A DNA stretch of 64,000 bases, from the NCBI RefSeq assembly GCF_002443255.2, contig NW_019211454.1:3134352-3198351 (forward strand), written 5' to 3'. Shown in pieces: positions 45,417-59,190 of the stretch. The stretch comes from Varroa destructor. Lineage: Eukaryota > Arthropoda > Arachnida > Mesostigmata > Varroidae. A program made the translations under genes and the position numbers. How positions within the stretch are numbered: the stretch's first letter is position 1; every line of letters starts with the position of its first letter. Below the pieces are notes generated by a model. That model was not told the DNA's origin. It made no database searches and saw only the letters and a program-made list of their open reading frames with translations.

Positions 45417-48400
45417 TTATGACTATATGTACATACGCTTGTGAACTAAAAATGGACGCCTAGAATAGAAGATATACAAATATGACAGTCTTTTGGCATA
45501 AACCTTACGTTTTAAAAGTAGATAAACCTCTTTCAAAGCCAGTTGGGAAACTTAGCAAAATCTCTCTAATTGCAGTTATTAACTTGACAAGAATTTGTTT
45601 CTTTTTTAACACAAAGCGGATACAAGTTTTCGTTCAGTAGTATTTACTATGTTCCAAGACAATGTGGGGGCAATATGACGGTCTGCACAAAACTACTAGA
45701 TAGTATGTTCTAATGAACTGAATTAGCAGAGGTTACCTTTTATAGCTTCAATCTACCATAGTGAATGATTGTTAAATGCAGATGCAGAATGATCTGCTTA
45801 AGCAATGCACACTGTGTAGACTTGTCATGCTTTTACGTCTGTCATAGACGCTCAGGGTGTATATTCTGTGTCGTTGCTAAGGCTACTTATTGTTTGAGGC
45901 AATCGTCGACTGTGTTTCGCTTTGATCTGCTTTTTATAACCTAGCGTCCATTGCTTCAAACCAGGAGTAATTATCGAATAATTTTTTCTTCTATAGCCTA
46001 GCTTAGATAGAAAAGTGCGGCCCTTCAACTTAGAACTAAGTCAACACCGAGCTAATACATAAATTGTCAGCGATTTTTCCTCGTGCAGGTTTGCTGGTGC
46101 AGATTCAGCCCGGGCCATGGCTATACCGTACACGCTGTCTCATGTAAAGGCGGACTTCGTCCACTGTTATTGCTGCAGCACAGACCCTCCACGGGACGAC
46201 TTGTTCAGTCGGACTCAAAGCAGATACCCATGCAAAGGGCAGGCGGTTTTAGCAAGATAAAAAAAAGAATACGAAATGGATATAAAGTAAATATTTGACT
46301 CTGAAAATTTTTTCCTGCGTCGTCTCTGGTCTGGTCGGATGATTGTAACTGTCCTGTACTCAGAAAATCGTCCCTCGGTTGGGCATTGTTGTGGGAAGGC
46401 CCTTAAGGATATTGACTGCATAGGGCGTAACTCAGATTCAGCAGAGCAAGAGTAAACTGTGGACAGAGTCTTCCTCTTTCTGAGCTGGCTTAAATGAAAA
46501 CACTAGTCAACTCAGGGAGCAGTTGCCTCTATTTTATTCTAGCATGCCCTACAACATTTGTACGGCACCGTATTCTGTAAATGATCATGAGTCCTGCTAC
46601 GTTTTTTCAACGTTCATAGGTTGAATAATCTAACGCGCATGTATATCCATAGAAAAGGCGAAAAATGTGTTGCAAAGGAGGGCATTTTGGTACTACCAAT
46701 TAGTGGCAAAGCCTAAAATGTCGCTAGCAAAGGCTAACAAAAGGCACAAAGGGCGAGCGTCATGGGTTTTTTAAGACGAAGCTCCGATTCACTGTGCTCA
46801 GCTACCGCCATATATAAGCACACGTCGCGTTATGCGGCTGACAAAACGAACAAGGGGGCATACATCTTGCTTCTAGCCGCCAATCGTTTGCTAACAAATC
46901 ATCGTACATCACTGTAAGGTTGCGATGTACGCTCACGGGCCCCGGTCACCTGTGGTCTTTAAATGAGTACATGAACGAACCAATGAAAAGTTAGCAAAAT
47001 GACGATTTACAAGAATTAACCCTAATGTGCAAAGCAGCAAAAAGGACACAAAGGTTCGCAGACAGCTCCAACCTCTACAAAAGACGATCAGCAATGGCAA
47101 TTTACCCGGTACTAATAGCTCTTTAGAATAAGGATCCTCCCTGCGCAAATTGGAGATCTGATAGTTGAATAGCTGAATTATAAAAATAGAGAAACGATAG
47201 CTATTAAGGATTAATCTGAAGGGGTGCGATAGATTTTTCAAAGAGGCAATGAAAACATGTAGTGTGTGTGTCCGTTAGCACCTTTGAAGTTACACGGCTT
47301 TCTATAATTATCGGAAGATCGGCTCACAGGATCTACTTCATTGCAATGCGATTCTAATTCGGTTTCGAAATCGATATGGAGTATATGAAAAGCTCCAGTA
47401 ATCGACCACAAAAAGATTCATCAATTTATACTACATTGTAGAACTTTCCGTTCACAGCGACGGTAACATATTCTCCGTAACGACAGCAACACCCATTCAG
47501 ACTCAAGCACTATGTATATAACTATTATTATAATTATTTACGTCTTTGCCCTATTTGTCAGAATCTGTTGGTAACTGTGCAGCAGAATGGTCTCATCTCG
47601 ATAGTGGCACTAGTAGCAGTCGTGGTTGACCAGACGTTTATTAGAGTCAATACCTAACTATATTGTATCCCTTCCGTTCCTGGCCGCCATACCATTGTCC
47701 TGCCAAACGGACTAAACGAGCCACCTTCCTCCGGCTCTATCGCGCTCCTCCTCAGATTATCACCAAAGTACGCACTCACCGCTCAGTCCACCATTTCTGT
47801 CCGCCTAATAATCTCTCTTGTCGACAAGTAGCGACAAAATGTTTCGTCTTTTGACCGAACGTTACGCTTTGTTTACTAATATCTAGACGTCTCGTGCGCA
47901 GAGGACCTGTGCAGTCTCGCCTATCCTCCGTAGCCCACGCAGAACAAAGCGAGCGGGGATCATTATTTTTGCATTCAGTCAGATCAGCGCTGTTCCCCTC
48001 TCGCTGTTCGGGTCAGAGGGCAAAAATGACCAAAAAGACCAACGCCAATCGCTTTGTACAGTAGCGATATCGCTGTGGTAACATCATCGGCGGGATCTGT
48101 CCTTACTCCTCGACTGGTCCATCCCGTCCCGACTAATCCAGCCCAAGACGACGACGACAACGACAGCAACAATCACTGCCATTTTACTATTCAGAGTGAT
48201 CACAAGCAATACGAACCGATACCCCAGGTGGCTGACGTGTCGGTCGTTTTTCGTCGACAGCAGCCAAAAGCAAAAGGTGGTATCGAAGATCGCTGAAAAC
48301 AAGACTAAAGCCGCACGACCACCTTGTGCTTTTCCTAACATAAGAGCTGAAGACAGCGTTCAACCAAAAGTTTTCTTGCTACGAGCACCGGGTACTGAGC

Positions 48401-50244
48401 TGAAAGAAGCGAATGAGAAATGGGGAGCGGTTGTCTTTGCCTACGAATGATGCTGCATGGAGAAACGCACACGCACAGGTGGACTGAAAAGACTTTTGAC
48501 AAAGCCAACGGTGAAAAAGAAAGCCATTAGAGCGACGATAGAAAAACACGAACACTAGATATCGTTGTGACATCACGTAATAGCGTTACCTAATCAAACT
48601 GACGCTTGAAGTAGTGAGCGACGAATCGACAGAGTTTATTCGGTTGACTTTTGGGCGGAATAATGGAGGAGTTATTCAATAATTAGCAAAACTTCCCGGC
48701 CAGCGTGTACGTGTTCTCCTCAGTGTTTTCATAGAAGAGCAAACGTGAGCTAAGCAATAGAATACAACGTAGGTAAGTGAGCTCGAAGGGTAGGGACGAT
48801 TAAGTCAAACGTAGATGAGCAACCATCAATCAGCTACCGTTAGTTTGGATGAATGCTGTAACTGCAAGAATTTACATAATGAAGACCAGAGTTTGAAATC
48901 TACATGGCTTGTGAGAAGATTGCCGAAGTCGTAAATGGCCGCAGAATGTTGTTTCTATTAGAGTAGTCTAACACGTTTGTTGAATTTTTGGACTGAACGG
49001 TAATAGTGTATAAATGAGATTGGGTATCAAAGTTTAGTGTGAACCGAACGTCCGACTTAATGAACAAACACCATCGCCTTCCCGACTCATCTCAGTGGCT
49101 CCCAAGCTTCACGGAGAGTCCCGAAGCACCAAGCGAGCGAGCGACCTCCTATACGAAGTCGCAATATTGTTCATAGGCGAGAATAGGACGATGCCATTGT
49201 TTAATGCGTTTCTTGACGGCGGAGATAACTAGATAAGTAAACTATGACGATGAACTGAAGGGTATTTATTTGAAAATACATTTGATGAAACCTTCGCTAC
49301 GATTCAAACGACTTTATCTTTACAGCAACTGAATTAACAGGACAAGGGTTTCTTGGTTTTCAGCTCTGTGCGATGACGATGGTATGCAATAGCGCGAAAA
49401 ATATTACTTCTACTAGTACTGCCAGGCTAACTACCATTTAAGGGGTACCATCGCCACATTCAACTTGAAAATATTATTTTATTAATATTTTTTTTTTTAC
49501 TATTACCACGCTAACTATAGTCCATGAACGGAAATACTAACATTTCATCTATGTATTAGAAAGGAACACTTGCTTTTCACAAAATGTCTATCGGCATACG
49601 ACGATGAAACAGTACGTACTGCACGCGCGATTCCTTTTTCCGTATTTTAACTTTAACAATAGTATCGAAGCCACCACTATTTACTGTGAACGTGACATGA
49701 AACGGCTAGCTAATATATCTTATTGGCTAAGATAGTTTTGCATGAAACATCACTGACCCATATGGCTTCGCTACCCACAAGTTTACCTTCATAAAAGTTC
49801 CAGTATTCTGTATTAGCCATATTTTGTGCGAGAATATTATGACGACGCCACGCCGCTCGTGCTATTATTAGGGGATGAAAAAGCTGGTCATAGGCCAACA
49901 GTGGGCTTGACTGGGGATCAGGAAAAATTCATACAGCTATTTCGTATTTTGCACCCGATACAGTTATTGCTTCTGCAAAACTTCTGATTTCAGTAAGGAA
50001 ATCTGTTTTATTTCTAAGCTTGATGATGGCTTCTGAACGACCATTTTATGCATCAAGGATCTGAAAAATAGCATTACCTTGTAACGGTTGTTTTCTAACG
50101 GTTTTAGTGTGGAAAAGTCAAATCAGACTTTAAAAGGGTGCCACCGACGCGTAAGTGTACGACATATAAATATGACGTGTTATTTGGTCGACAAGCCGTT
50201 TAGTCGACATAAAACCTAAGCTTTCTATAGCTGATTTTTTATAT
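45417..50244. other. Non-coding stretch with a GC-richer patch
   Basis: At 47640-48580 the DNA is GC-richer, with opposed ORFs (plus 48054-48296 and 48196-48450; minus 48084-48341 and 48379-48576). The plus frame 48054-48296 has an acidic DDDDNDSNN run and a possible CAG-GTGGCT donor at 48226-48234, which is weak. The remainder to the gap is AT-rich and empty. Confidence 0.4.
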
Positions 50245-50344
50245 NNNNNNNNNNNNNNNNNNNNNNNNNNNNNNNNNNNNNNNNNNNNNNNNNNNNNNNN
50301 NNNNNNNNNNNNNNNNNNNNNNNNNNNNNNNNNNNNNNNNNNNN
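50245..50344. other. Assembly gap (100 N)
   Basis: Exactly 100 N, the customary placeholder for a gap of unknown size. The known bases on both sides are ATAT, so the missing piece probably begins and ends in a TA repeat like those elsewhere in the window. The ORF called across it is meaningless. Confidence 0.99.
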
Positions 50345-50880
50345 ATATATTTAATAAGCAATTCAACGTGCTTTTTAGCGCAGAAAATTAACGAGTGGCA
50401 ATATTTTTATGATATTACAGGTAGGTTCTTTTCACGACCTCAGTTACCATGAATAGCCGAAAATAATGTCCAGTGGTGTGACTCATAACGCAACTACTAC
50501 TAATTCAAGAATTAGACCAACTTCCGCATGTAGCACCGTAAGAAATTTTGACGCTATTTTTGTAGAGATGGGTTCAACAGGTCTCTAGCTACAAGCTTTG
50601 TATGGAGACATGTGGCGTGCTCCATGGTATTCACTAATATTGTAGCAGTCAATAGTTGTGTTTATTTAGGTCTGCAACGTATCGGAGCTATACAGATTAG
50701 GGTCTCATTTTATTAGAGGGAGCGAGTGTCGTCTCATACTGTGACATTCAAGTAAACCGGTACTCCTCGCTTCTCAGTAATGAAGCTCAAACTAATTTCA
50801 CATTACTTCAATGCTACGCTAATTTTATTAAGTATATCTGTAATTATATTTAATTTAGGATAGCCTTAAGGCGAATCATG
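50345..50880. other. AT-rich stretch, nothing seen
   Basis: I see no open frame, repeat or splice-like structure worth reporting here. Confidence 0.5.
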
Positions 50881-51153
50881 TTATTCATACATGATATGAG
50901 CACAGCTGCATCTGACAGAAGGTATATTTGATATGGATACCAATGTTACCCACTGCAACGCCAATTTAGACAGCTGCACGTTATCATCTCGCGTTACTAC
51001 GTGGCATCGTTGGGGGTCCTCATCTTCAATAACAATACCGATCAGATCCCCCAGAGATATAGCCGTCGAAGTGAGCGTCGTCTGCCAGGATACGCCCCGG
51101 ATACAGTGCAATCGCGTGGGGCTCACACATAAACCTGGTACAACAAAGTACAT
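50881..51153 (-). CDS. Unrecognised 90-codon ORF in a GC-richer patch
   Basis: A minus-strand ORF runs from ATG (51153) to TAA at 50881. The part at about 50940-51120 is clearly richer in G+C than its flanks and encodes a balanced segment with ISLGDLIGIVIEDEDPQRCH, which reads like folded-protein text. No domain is recognised. A possible donor (TGG-GTAACA) falls near 50950. The plus strand is open over the same patch (50933-51268) but gives Ser/Thr-rich text. It is only a candidate exon. Confidence 0.17.
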   Translation of the reverse strand: MYFVVPGLCVSPTRLHCIRGVSWQTTLTSTAISLGDLIGIVIEDEDPQRCHVVTRDDNVQLSKLALQWVTLVSISNIPSVRCSCAHIMYE

Positions 51154-54100
51154 TTACTGGATTTTGTTCTTTAACACAACATCTTTGTTGTACAGGATGT
51201 ACCTATATAGTGGCACTGCCTTGTATTCTTGTCGCAACCGCTGGCCGTCCGTAGTGAGCTTCACTTAGCTATCATACAAGGCTTATCACGGATTATGACA
51301 GTTCTACCTCAGAGTGACTTTATAGTATCGTCCGTTACAGGCTGGCTAACCGTTCCGGGCTTACGGGCAAACCGTTCGGAGAAGCTTTACATTCAAATGC
51401 GTTCTAAGGTATGCTTCGGTGCCCGTTTGTCCAAATGGATAAAAATGTGTCAAGACAGCACAAAGCTAAGTATGATGCAAAATTAAATGACGAAGACAAA
51501 ATGCAGAGTCATAAATATGCTCACACAGTAGGTCGCGGTGCAGACGAAGGTCGTTCAAGGTCAATGCATATTGATTTTACCTCATCACAGATCCTCAGTG
51601 TTTGGTCATACTGTTCGTTCGTTCGGTCGGTCAAGGCGTCGGGGTGCAGTAATATGACAATCAATGTTATCAGAAAAACAAAAAAAAAAAAAAAAAAAAA
51701 ATAGCCAGCAAAAATCGAGTCGGTATCTTGAATGAATGCTGCTATTAAACACGTAAAACGTCTCAGCATAAATGCTAAACGAAATATAAATAAAATTTTA
51801 TATTATAAGTAGAGGTAGCATTTCGATTGTGAGCGCAGTGTTTCATTACACAAAAAACGGTTTGGATTGTGCATGCGTTTGACATAGGATATAATATTAT
51901 ACGGGTTTTGATCACTTCATTTTCTAACATTCCCTGCGAAGTATTAGTCTTAAGGACACCTGAGTTCCTACTCCATGGGCTAAAGCACATCGAACACTCA
52001 TATAAGGTTTTCGGCTTTTGCTTTCCCTGCAGACAAAAATAGTTCACGAGGACTGAACGAAAAACAACTTTTTACTAGACCTCTCCCTCTGTCGACTGGA
52101 TAAAGATAAAAGCCCCTCAGCCGTCTGCCTGTCGGAACGTCAGTAGCATGTCTTTCTCTCTTGATGACGCTCCTCAGCGCTGTCTTCAGAATAATGGCTG
52201 TAATAGTACCTATTATCCAGCAGCATCTATACCCTATACTATTCTCTAATTGGTTAGATAAAGCAAATGAGACCTATGCTGCTGTCGCAAGACGTGCGAA
52301 CGGGTGTTAGGCTTCATTTGCATCCGGCATCTTCGCTCGTTGACGCGTTGAAGACATTAACATCGATCATCTTGTGCCCCTTTTTCATTTGTTAGCTTCA
52401 AACTACAACAGAATGGTTGTTTAGCTAAAGGGTTTGACGGCAAGAAAAGCGGACTGCTGGTCGAAAGTTCCTTTGACAACGGCAGCGCCGCCTTATGGGT
52501 CGCAGACGACGTTCATTTCGCCTTCTGTGTAGTATCTGGAGCGGCCAATGGGTTATTTTCAGATGTAACGTTTTTGCAGCAAGTGCGAATTGACTACAGG
52601 AAAACTCTGTTTTACTGTTAGTTGTTTTAACGATATTTTTTTTTTATAATCTATTGTTATATCGGTCTCTACCTGAGGGTTTAGATCGGCCTTTGGCGAA
52701 CGTACAGGCTAGATCGAATCAACCAGGCCAACCTGTGGTATATCTTTTGTGCTCGCCTGAAAGTGAAATTATTATTATTGGACACTGCTTAAGTGTTCCA
52801 TCTAGCGGCTTTGAACAGTTTGTAGGTTCGTTTTGTAGTGATAATGCATCCTTGAACTTCTGTCATTTATAGATAAGTATAAGTAATGTAAACATGCAAT
52901 TAAGGACTATGAAGTTGGTGTGCCCTGCTTCTAATGGACCAACAATTGGACTTGCCAAGAGGATTTCAGTTCTGACCAAGAAAGGTAGACAATAAATAGG
53001 AACAAGGTTCTACAATCACAAAATGATATGGTTGATGGTATTTTTTTTATCACAAAATTATAAATATAATAGAATTTCTTATGCATATTATGTGCCGCGA
53101 ACGCCACCCAACCCACAACTGGCTCACCATAGCATTTGTCCAACAAACTCGTTTCCACTACGAACGAATGAAGATCAATCGTAAGGCCTCATGTCTATGT
53201 TTTTCTATTAAACATGCTATACTCCTAATTTTATTTGAAGTAAGTTAAATTATGTCGAGGTAATTGTGCGTACAAAGCATATTTAAACAACTAAAACCTA
53301 CTAAAAACAAGGACCCATGGAGAATCAACTTCAATTGCTTAGGTTTCATTACGTGCGTGACAGTGGTTTTAACGCATCGTGCCTATTTTTTTTACGTCGG
53401 GCATTGCTATTTGACATTCCACCAGACAGCCTGCCTTTGGAAACTAGACTATAACAGTTACAACGTTCGCTGCCGCCCTTCTTGAAAGGCTATCTGATCA
53501 CTTTCACAACTTGAGACATAGCGCCTTACCGGTCGGACGCTACCGTATTTGAACATGGGCGGCATGGCCTGAGTAGCCAATGCGCATCCCTAAGGGTGCT
53601 GCTAAAGTGACCACAACTGACAAGCATGACGGTTATTACCAGATATTAATAGTAGAAGAAAAAATAAGGAATGAAGGACAAATAAGTGGCTAAGGAAGAT
53701 AAGATTAAGGTTTATAGTTGCTCGTATGGCTGCCATGTTGGAAGAATGCTACAGAAATCCACCCCGGCAAGACTTCCAATGCGGTCAAGTCGTTCATGTT
53801 TACATCAAACTTGTTCACATAGCTCATAATGCCTACCATATAGAAAACACTATGTGGTCTTCCTATTTTCCAATGCTTTTCTGTTCAGTAGCTCGCATGC
53901 GAAACCCTATAACTTGAACGTTCAGCTTGGCCATTTGGGCTGTTGGAACAGTTTCTATACATGTGGCCACATGTTAAATGCTGCACTTAACTGGAAACGT
54001 AAACCCTGTCGTCGACTTGCTTGGCGGTCAGTAAGCATGTAATGAATAAGCCCTGTCTATTTTTACGATCATAATATTGCCCCTGAGCATATGTGACACA

Positions 54101-54800
54101 ACTAAGCGGAGAACAATGAGAAGATATTGCGAATGCCGATTGTAATCTTATAATGCAGAAGCGACACGAACGACCGACCGACCGACGACATTTTTAGCAG
54201 TTGCAACAGAACATGAATAGTTCGATGCGCCATTTACACTACAGTTACTACTATCGTTGCCGTTGGTCACATTCCAGCATTTTGCCGTCTACCACCGCTG
54301 CACCGCGAAACTTCATCCGATGACGGCGATTGCCGCGACACTCGTCGCTGTCATTGCCACAACCGCCACGTGAGATAACAGTTGACTCCGCGAACGGCAA
54401 CGGTTCGCGAGTAAAACGGTAGACGAATAGGGTAGGCCATGCGCGCATGTCTGTTTGTGCGGCTATCTGACGGGATAACGAGGCACTCGGCCATACTGCA
54501 GATAGCGCCTGCAAACGTCTACTTAATCTGGCTGGTTAAACGGACGCTTATAATGATGTGTCACAGAGGTCTCTGGCTGAAGCGGGACCTATAAGGGGCT
54601 GTTCTGCTGCGCGACCTGTCCGTAGGATTCACTGCTACTGCTACTTCACTCGATGTTACCTCGGTCAATGCTACCGCTGAAAAGACTGCACCGCAACGTG
54701 TCTTGACTGTGGTCTAGACATTTCGTGTCAAAACGAAGAAGCCATCTAATCCGTCTGCGTGCCGTCACTGCTGTTTCGTACTATCTACTGTTCTGATGCA
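51154..54800. other. Non-coding stretch with poly(A) and CGAC repeats
   Basis: An A22 tract lies at 51680-51701 and (CGAC)4 at 54171-54186. Plus-strand frames at 51229-51486 and 52654-52872 are open but unsupported. The ORF 51411-51704 ends in polylysine from the poly(A). A GC-richer patch at 54240-54520 gives only a Ser/Arg/Ala-rich minus-strand frame. Confidence 0.4.
51680..51701 (+). repeat. Poly(A) tract, 22 bases
   Basis: An uninterrupted run of 22 A, preceded by CAGAAAAAC. It could be the tail of an old retroposed copy, but no AATAAA signal lies just upstream and no flanking target duplication was found by eye. Confidence 0.9.
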
Positions 54801-55004
54801 ATGTCTTCCATAACTAGAAAGACGCAGTCATCACATTCTCTAGTTTGCTTGCATACTGTATGTATATATATATGGCATAGGCTTGGCAAGAAAATCAGCC
54901 GCCGAATCATTTCCCCTCAGTCTCGTCAGGGGTTGTTGATGTTATTGTTGTCATTTTTAATATCACTTTTATTGTGTGCAGCCACCGAATGTGATCACCG
55001 AAAG
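54801..55004 (+). CDS. Candidate exon ending at AAG-GTAAGG donor; signal-like helix
   Basis: The plus-strand frame is open from an ATG at 54801 and reaches a near-perfect donor (AAG followed by GTAAGG at 55005) after exactly 68 codons, phase 0. An internal ATG at 54939 begins a signal-peptide-like piece: MLLLSFLISLLLCAATEC, 22 codons before the donor. If translation starts at 54939 the product is secreted, though the start context is weak (T at -3). If it starts at 54801 the same stretch is a membrane anchor after a basic region. No family or partner exon was identified, and the frame also stays open past the donor to 55082. Confidence 0.27.
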
Positions 55005-58000
55005 GTAAGGTCAACTGGTCTTCTTCCACTGAGAATCCAAGATCTTGTTGCCAGTGCGGCGGCTACTGTGCGACAAGTGTAAGACCCGAAGACCAGATCT
55101 TCGCTGAAGAGTTAGCCAGTGATCTGTGAGCAGATAACAAGTACTGTCTACACGAACGTGTTTATACTAGTCTAATCGTTTGTTTTGAGCAGTTTGACTA
55201 CATACGGCAGGTTATCAGATGATCCTCTATATCATTAGAAGCTATCAATACCGGTAGTACAGAGGAGCAACGACAGCGATTGGCAAGAACAATGAAACGT
55301 CTCACATTACTCAGATTATTCTGCCCCCTCTTGGCAGAGTAAACAAGCTGTTGTCTTCAAACAGCGTCGGGCTATTGGAGAGCCCTTAACTAAGCTCCAA
55401 TATTTGCGTGTTTTGTCTCGTCGTTCTATACTCACTCGCTTCTACTAGATCCTTTCTGTGATATTGATCATAGCGCACAATCGTTCTGCTGCGTCACTTC
55501 ATCGTTATGTTTATATATAAAATACCTCTATTTATGTACGTATTGGCTTTCTGCTTTTCCGGAATAAGCGGTATGAGGTCGTGGGCTATACAAGAACCAC
55601 GGAAGAGGTAATGCATAATGATTACCTTCCGCAAGAGGACAAAGCAAGTGAGTGGAAGCAACAAGTGATAATGGTAGGTAAATGAGCAATCAGTTGCACT
55701 TTTGCCTAGGTTATTATATAAGATTTATTATCTATTATAGGCTATCTATAAAGCACAGTAGGTGCTCTTATTATCTTAAGAATGCATTATTCGTTCTAGG
55801 ATGGCTTCGTATGTGTGGGACCACGATATACAGCTCTGGGAACGAGCTCTTATTACAGTTCTAACAACTAGGAGGGTACTGGTGTTTTCGGCCTCAAACT
55901 ACCTTTGCTCCACGTTTGAGAACTGATTGGCCATTAGGATGTATGGAGTGAATCACGTAAACAGCCAGTCCGGTTCATTACAACCCACCAAAGAAAAAAA
56001 GCCTGAATTGTGTGTACTTTGCTACTAGCGATTTATTATGTTATATTGAATTAAATATATCGCACAAAAGGCATTGAAGCACCGAATTGCAGGTGACAGT
56101 ATTATATAGTGAAGTCACTCAAAAGACTAGCTCATGTGATGGTATGGTGAGAGGGTACAATGCTATCTAACGTAATCTGAGATATAAACCAGGAGGTTTT
56201 GAATTCCCCATGTCAGTACTATGTACTCTCTGTACATCTGTGTACGAATCTGGCGGGTTTCATAACATGGGTTATAAGAAGTAATTAACTTTCTATTATA
56301 GGTCAAGTCTGTCGGAAACCAATTACACTAACGGCCAACGTTTTGCCATTAGGTATACAATATATTAAACTATTTGCAGTTTTCTACTAGCTTCTGCGGT
56401 TTTCTATCTGCGCCCATTTTCGTAAAAATAATACATCGACGATATCGCATACTGACACACATATGCCTTAATAATATGTATAGTCCATAATACGATATAA
56501 CCGTAAATAAGACAAACGACATGTAAAAATTGGGCACCACACCTTTGCGATTGGGGTACGAGCCCGTTAACATGAGCACAATCTGTGGAAATTCATTTGA
56601 ATACCCTAGGAAAGAAACGGAGTAACAAACCAAAAACGCGAACGGCGCAGAACAAAAAGCCTATATGGGCATAGCCACCCCTGCCCGCCATGTTAACATT
56701 TATTTCTATTTCTTTCTCTCTGTGTTTTGTGATCACTTAAACGGGAGGCTCGTGCTGTCTAACTACTGCTTAATTTTTTCGCGTTCCACATGATGTTGTA
56801 CGTGTTCCAAAGCGTCAAACGCGATTCGCGGTCGCTCGGCGATATTAAAGCAACAAAAAAATCTCTTCTTTCTGGTTTCCATATCTGCCATTGCTCCAAC
56901 AGTAATCACCAGCTACCGGTAACCATTTTGTGGGCCAAACTGATCTCACCCTGTTTTTCTTTTCAATTGATTCGCTTCAAGTGATAATGCCACTTGGATG
57001 TAGGGGCAACAGCGATTTGAATGTCACTCTAGCTACCCAGATCCCACCGACGGTGTCCGCGAGAACAACACGTTCACGTTGACGTTGCCGGCAAGTATGA
57101 ACCGATCGTTTTACCCTACCTCGGTCAGTTTTGCAGAACTTTCTAGCCTTTGTCTTACGAGCGCTGTCGAACGTGCCAAGCCACACACACGGTCAAATTG
57201 GGAACTATTTATTTTACATGTGGAAACACATTAAATATTTATTTCGACATCAAATTTCACCATGTTCGGTCACGTAGTTGTAGATAGTAATTGGGATGAT
57301 ATGGGAGGCCCTGCAAGCGGGTAGGGTTCGCCGTTAAGAGATCTTGAGCTCTGTTAACGAAGAACGAGGAAGGAACTAATCGAATTTACTTGCATTGTCT
57401 TCAGTGAATCATCTACTGCTGGCAGTCGTAGTCAACCAGTGCCGTCGAATACTGCGCCACATCATCGACAGGCACAAAGCTCTCGTAAGATGTTTGTACC
57501 ATGAAATAATGGATCGACTCGTCTGCCATAACCCTGAGCAAGTTACTCTACTTAGCGTCCGAAAACTGAGCTAAACATGACAACCAGGCAAGAGATTACA
57601 CCTTGAGTTTACGATGATGTGACATGTGTAAGGAAAGATGGAAACATTTTTCACCAACCATTATGTTGAACGTGGCCGAGAACGATGAAAAATATCTGGG
57701 TGGGTACAAGATAGTCTATTTTGGTTTATAGAAATCAAATAATTTTAACGAAGTTTGCTATGGGAAGCTTAAATAAACAAAGGAGCACATGAACTTAACA
57801 CAGACAGATCATCTGCCGTCGAATATTTATAAACCCCATGCAAGCAGATACATTCATTGAGTTATATCGAACTTTATTTTGAGCAGATAGGCAGGAACAT
57901 TGCTCCTTCCATTGGATCGTGCCTATTGTACACCATATGTATACCACAGGAAGGGCTTGAAGGATTTACTAGAACACCGATCACTGCTTAATTCCGTAGA

Positions 58001-59167
58001 GTTTTTGTGCTTGCCAAATGTCTATATACAAAATTTCTATAACCTTAACTTGCAGCTTTTGTAACCTCAAGTTACTTAAAGTTAGGAATGGAATTGATCT
58101 AGCGTCATGCGTGTCAATCAATCAGAGAGTATCTGAAATGATTCATATTATGACAGATCTGAATCAATCATACCCGTTTCACAACATGTCTCTTGTAATG
58201 ATCGTTTTTCCTATGAGAGTAAGTATCAGCAAAAAGGCATAAAAACAAAGGTTAACAGCCACAGTTCAGTGCTTTATGTTGGCACACTCTTACGTGGATT
58301 CCCTGTATTGAATCGGACCCAGTTCAATAGAGGCTGCTATAGAGGAAAAATCATTGTCGGCAATTGTAAACCATTACGTCGCCCATCGATTCATTCTGTC
58401 AAGCGAATCAAACAGACGATAAACAAAGCGATAGTTGAAGCTGACAGGACTCTGCTGTGTCTTACCTACCCCGGGTGATTGATTAGTAAGCGAATTACTT
58501 ACTACTTCTTACGAGTACCTGAAGACTATGCTTTGCCGGTAGCAACATACCATAGACTATTTACTTTGAATACCTGTTTATGTACAACCTGTATTATTGA
58601 TACGCTTTACGAAAGTTGTTCTGCGAGGTCTAACGATTCAATTTCAAGCTTCGTCCATTATTCAGCCCTCGGAGCACTCTTTTATGAGATTTATAAGGTT
58701 ACGTTGTTTCCCTAAACAGAATAATACCACTGTTATTTAGACTGTCGAAAATGAATATGGTGACAAACAATATAGGATTTTGCTACTATTAGATATGTGT
58801 TAAGTACGCTGCAAAAAAATCGGACTGTCAGTATATACAGCTAATGTAAATTATCGTGATTTACTCATGCATTAACCAAGCGTGCAGTATGCCAACAGTC
58901 TTTACCGTTATACCTGGGCAAGCCCAGTTTTAGGGAAATTTTCTTCTGAACTTATAAAGCATATGTACATGTGTTTAAAAAATGGCGGTTCGGTATCGGA
59001 CACTTTATATCGTTCAAGCTCGAGGTGGCTACGTGTTTGAAAACATCCCTATAATTGGGCATTTATATGTTGTTAGTATTACATGGCATCATTTCGAGCC
59101 GGCAGCCTGTTCCTTAGAAAATTATGTAGATTTCCATATTACAGAAACGTTGCTTCAATATCAACCC
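55005..59167. other. Long stretch without a supported gene
   Basis: Scattered frames of 60-87 codons (55682-55864, 56370-56633, 56790-56984, 56977-57186, 58018-58242, 58269-58715, 58982-59316) alternate between strands and lack motifs. The patch at 56930-57190 is GC-richer on the minus strand but gives no domain. AT content is high elsewhere. Confidence 0.45.
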
Positions 59168-59190
59168 CACGTTACGTTATACGTAACGTG
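59168..59190. repeat. Perfect 10-bp inverted repeat, 3-base loop
   Basis: CACGTTACGT (59168-59177) and ACGTAACGTG (59181-59190) are exact reverse complements around TAT. Each arm contains nested ACGT/CACGT words, so it could equally be a tandem of palindromic protein-binding sites (CACGT is an E-box/HIF-type core). Confidence 0.9.

Noticed and set aside
50130..50366. ORF crossing 50245-50344.
   Set aside because: It is read through 100 N of unknown sequence.
51411..51704. 97-codon plus-strand ORF ending in polylysine.
   Set aside because: The end is the poly(A) tract, and the rest overlaps another open frame without splice or domain support.
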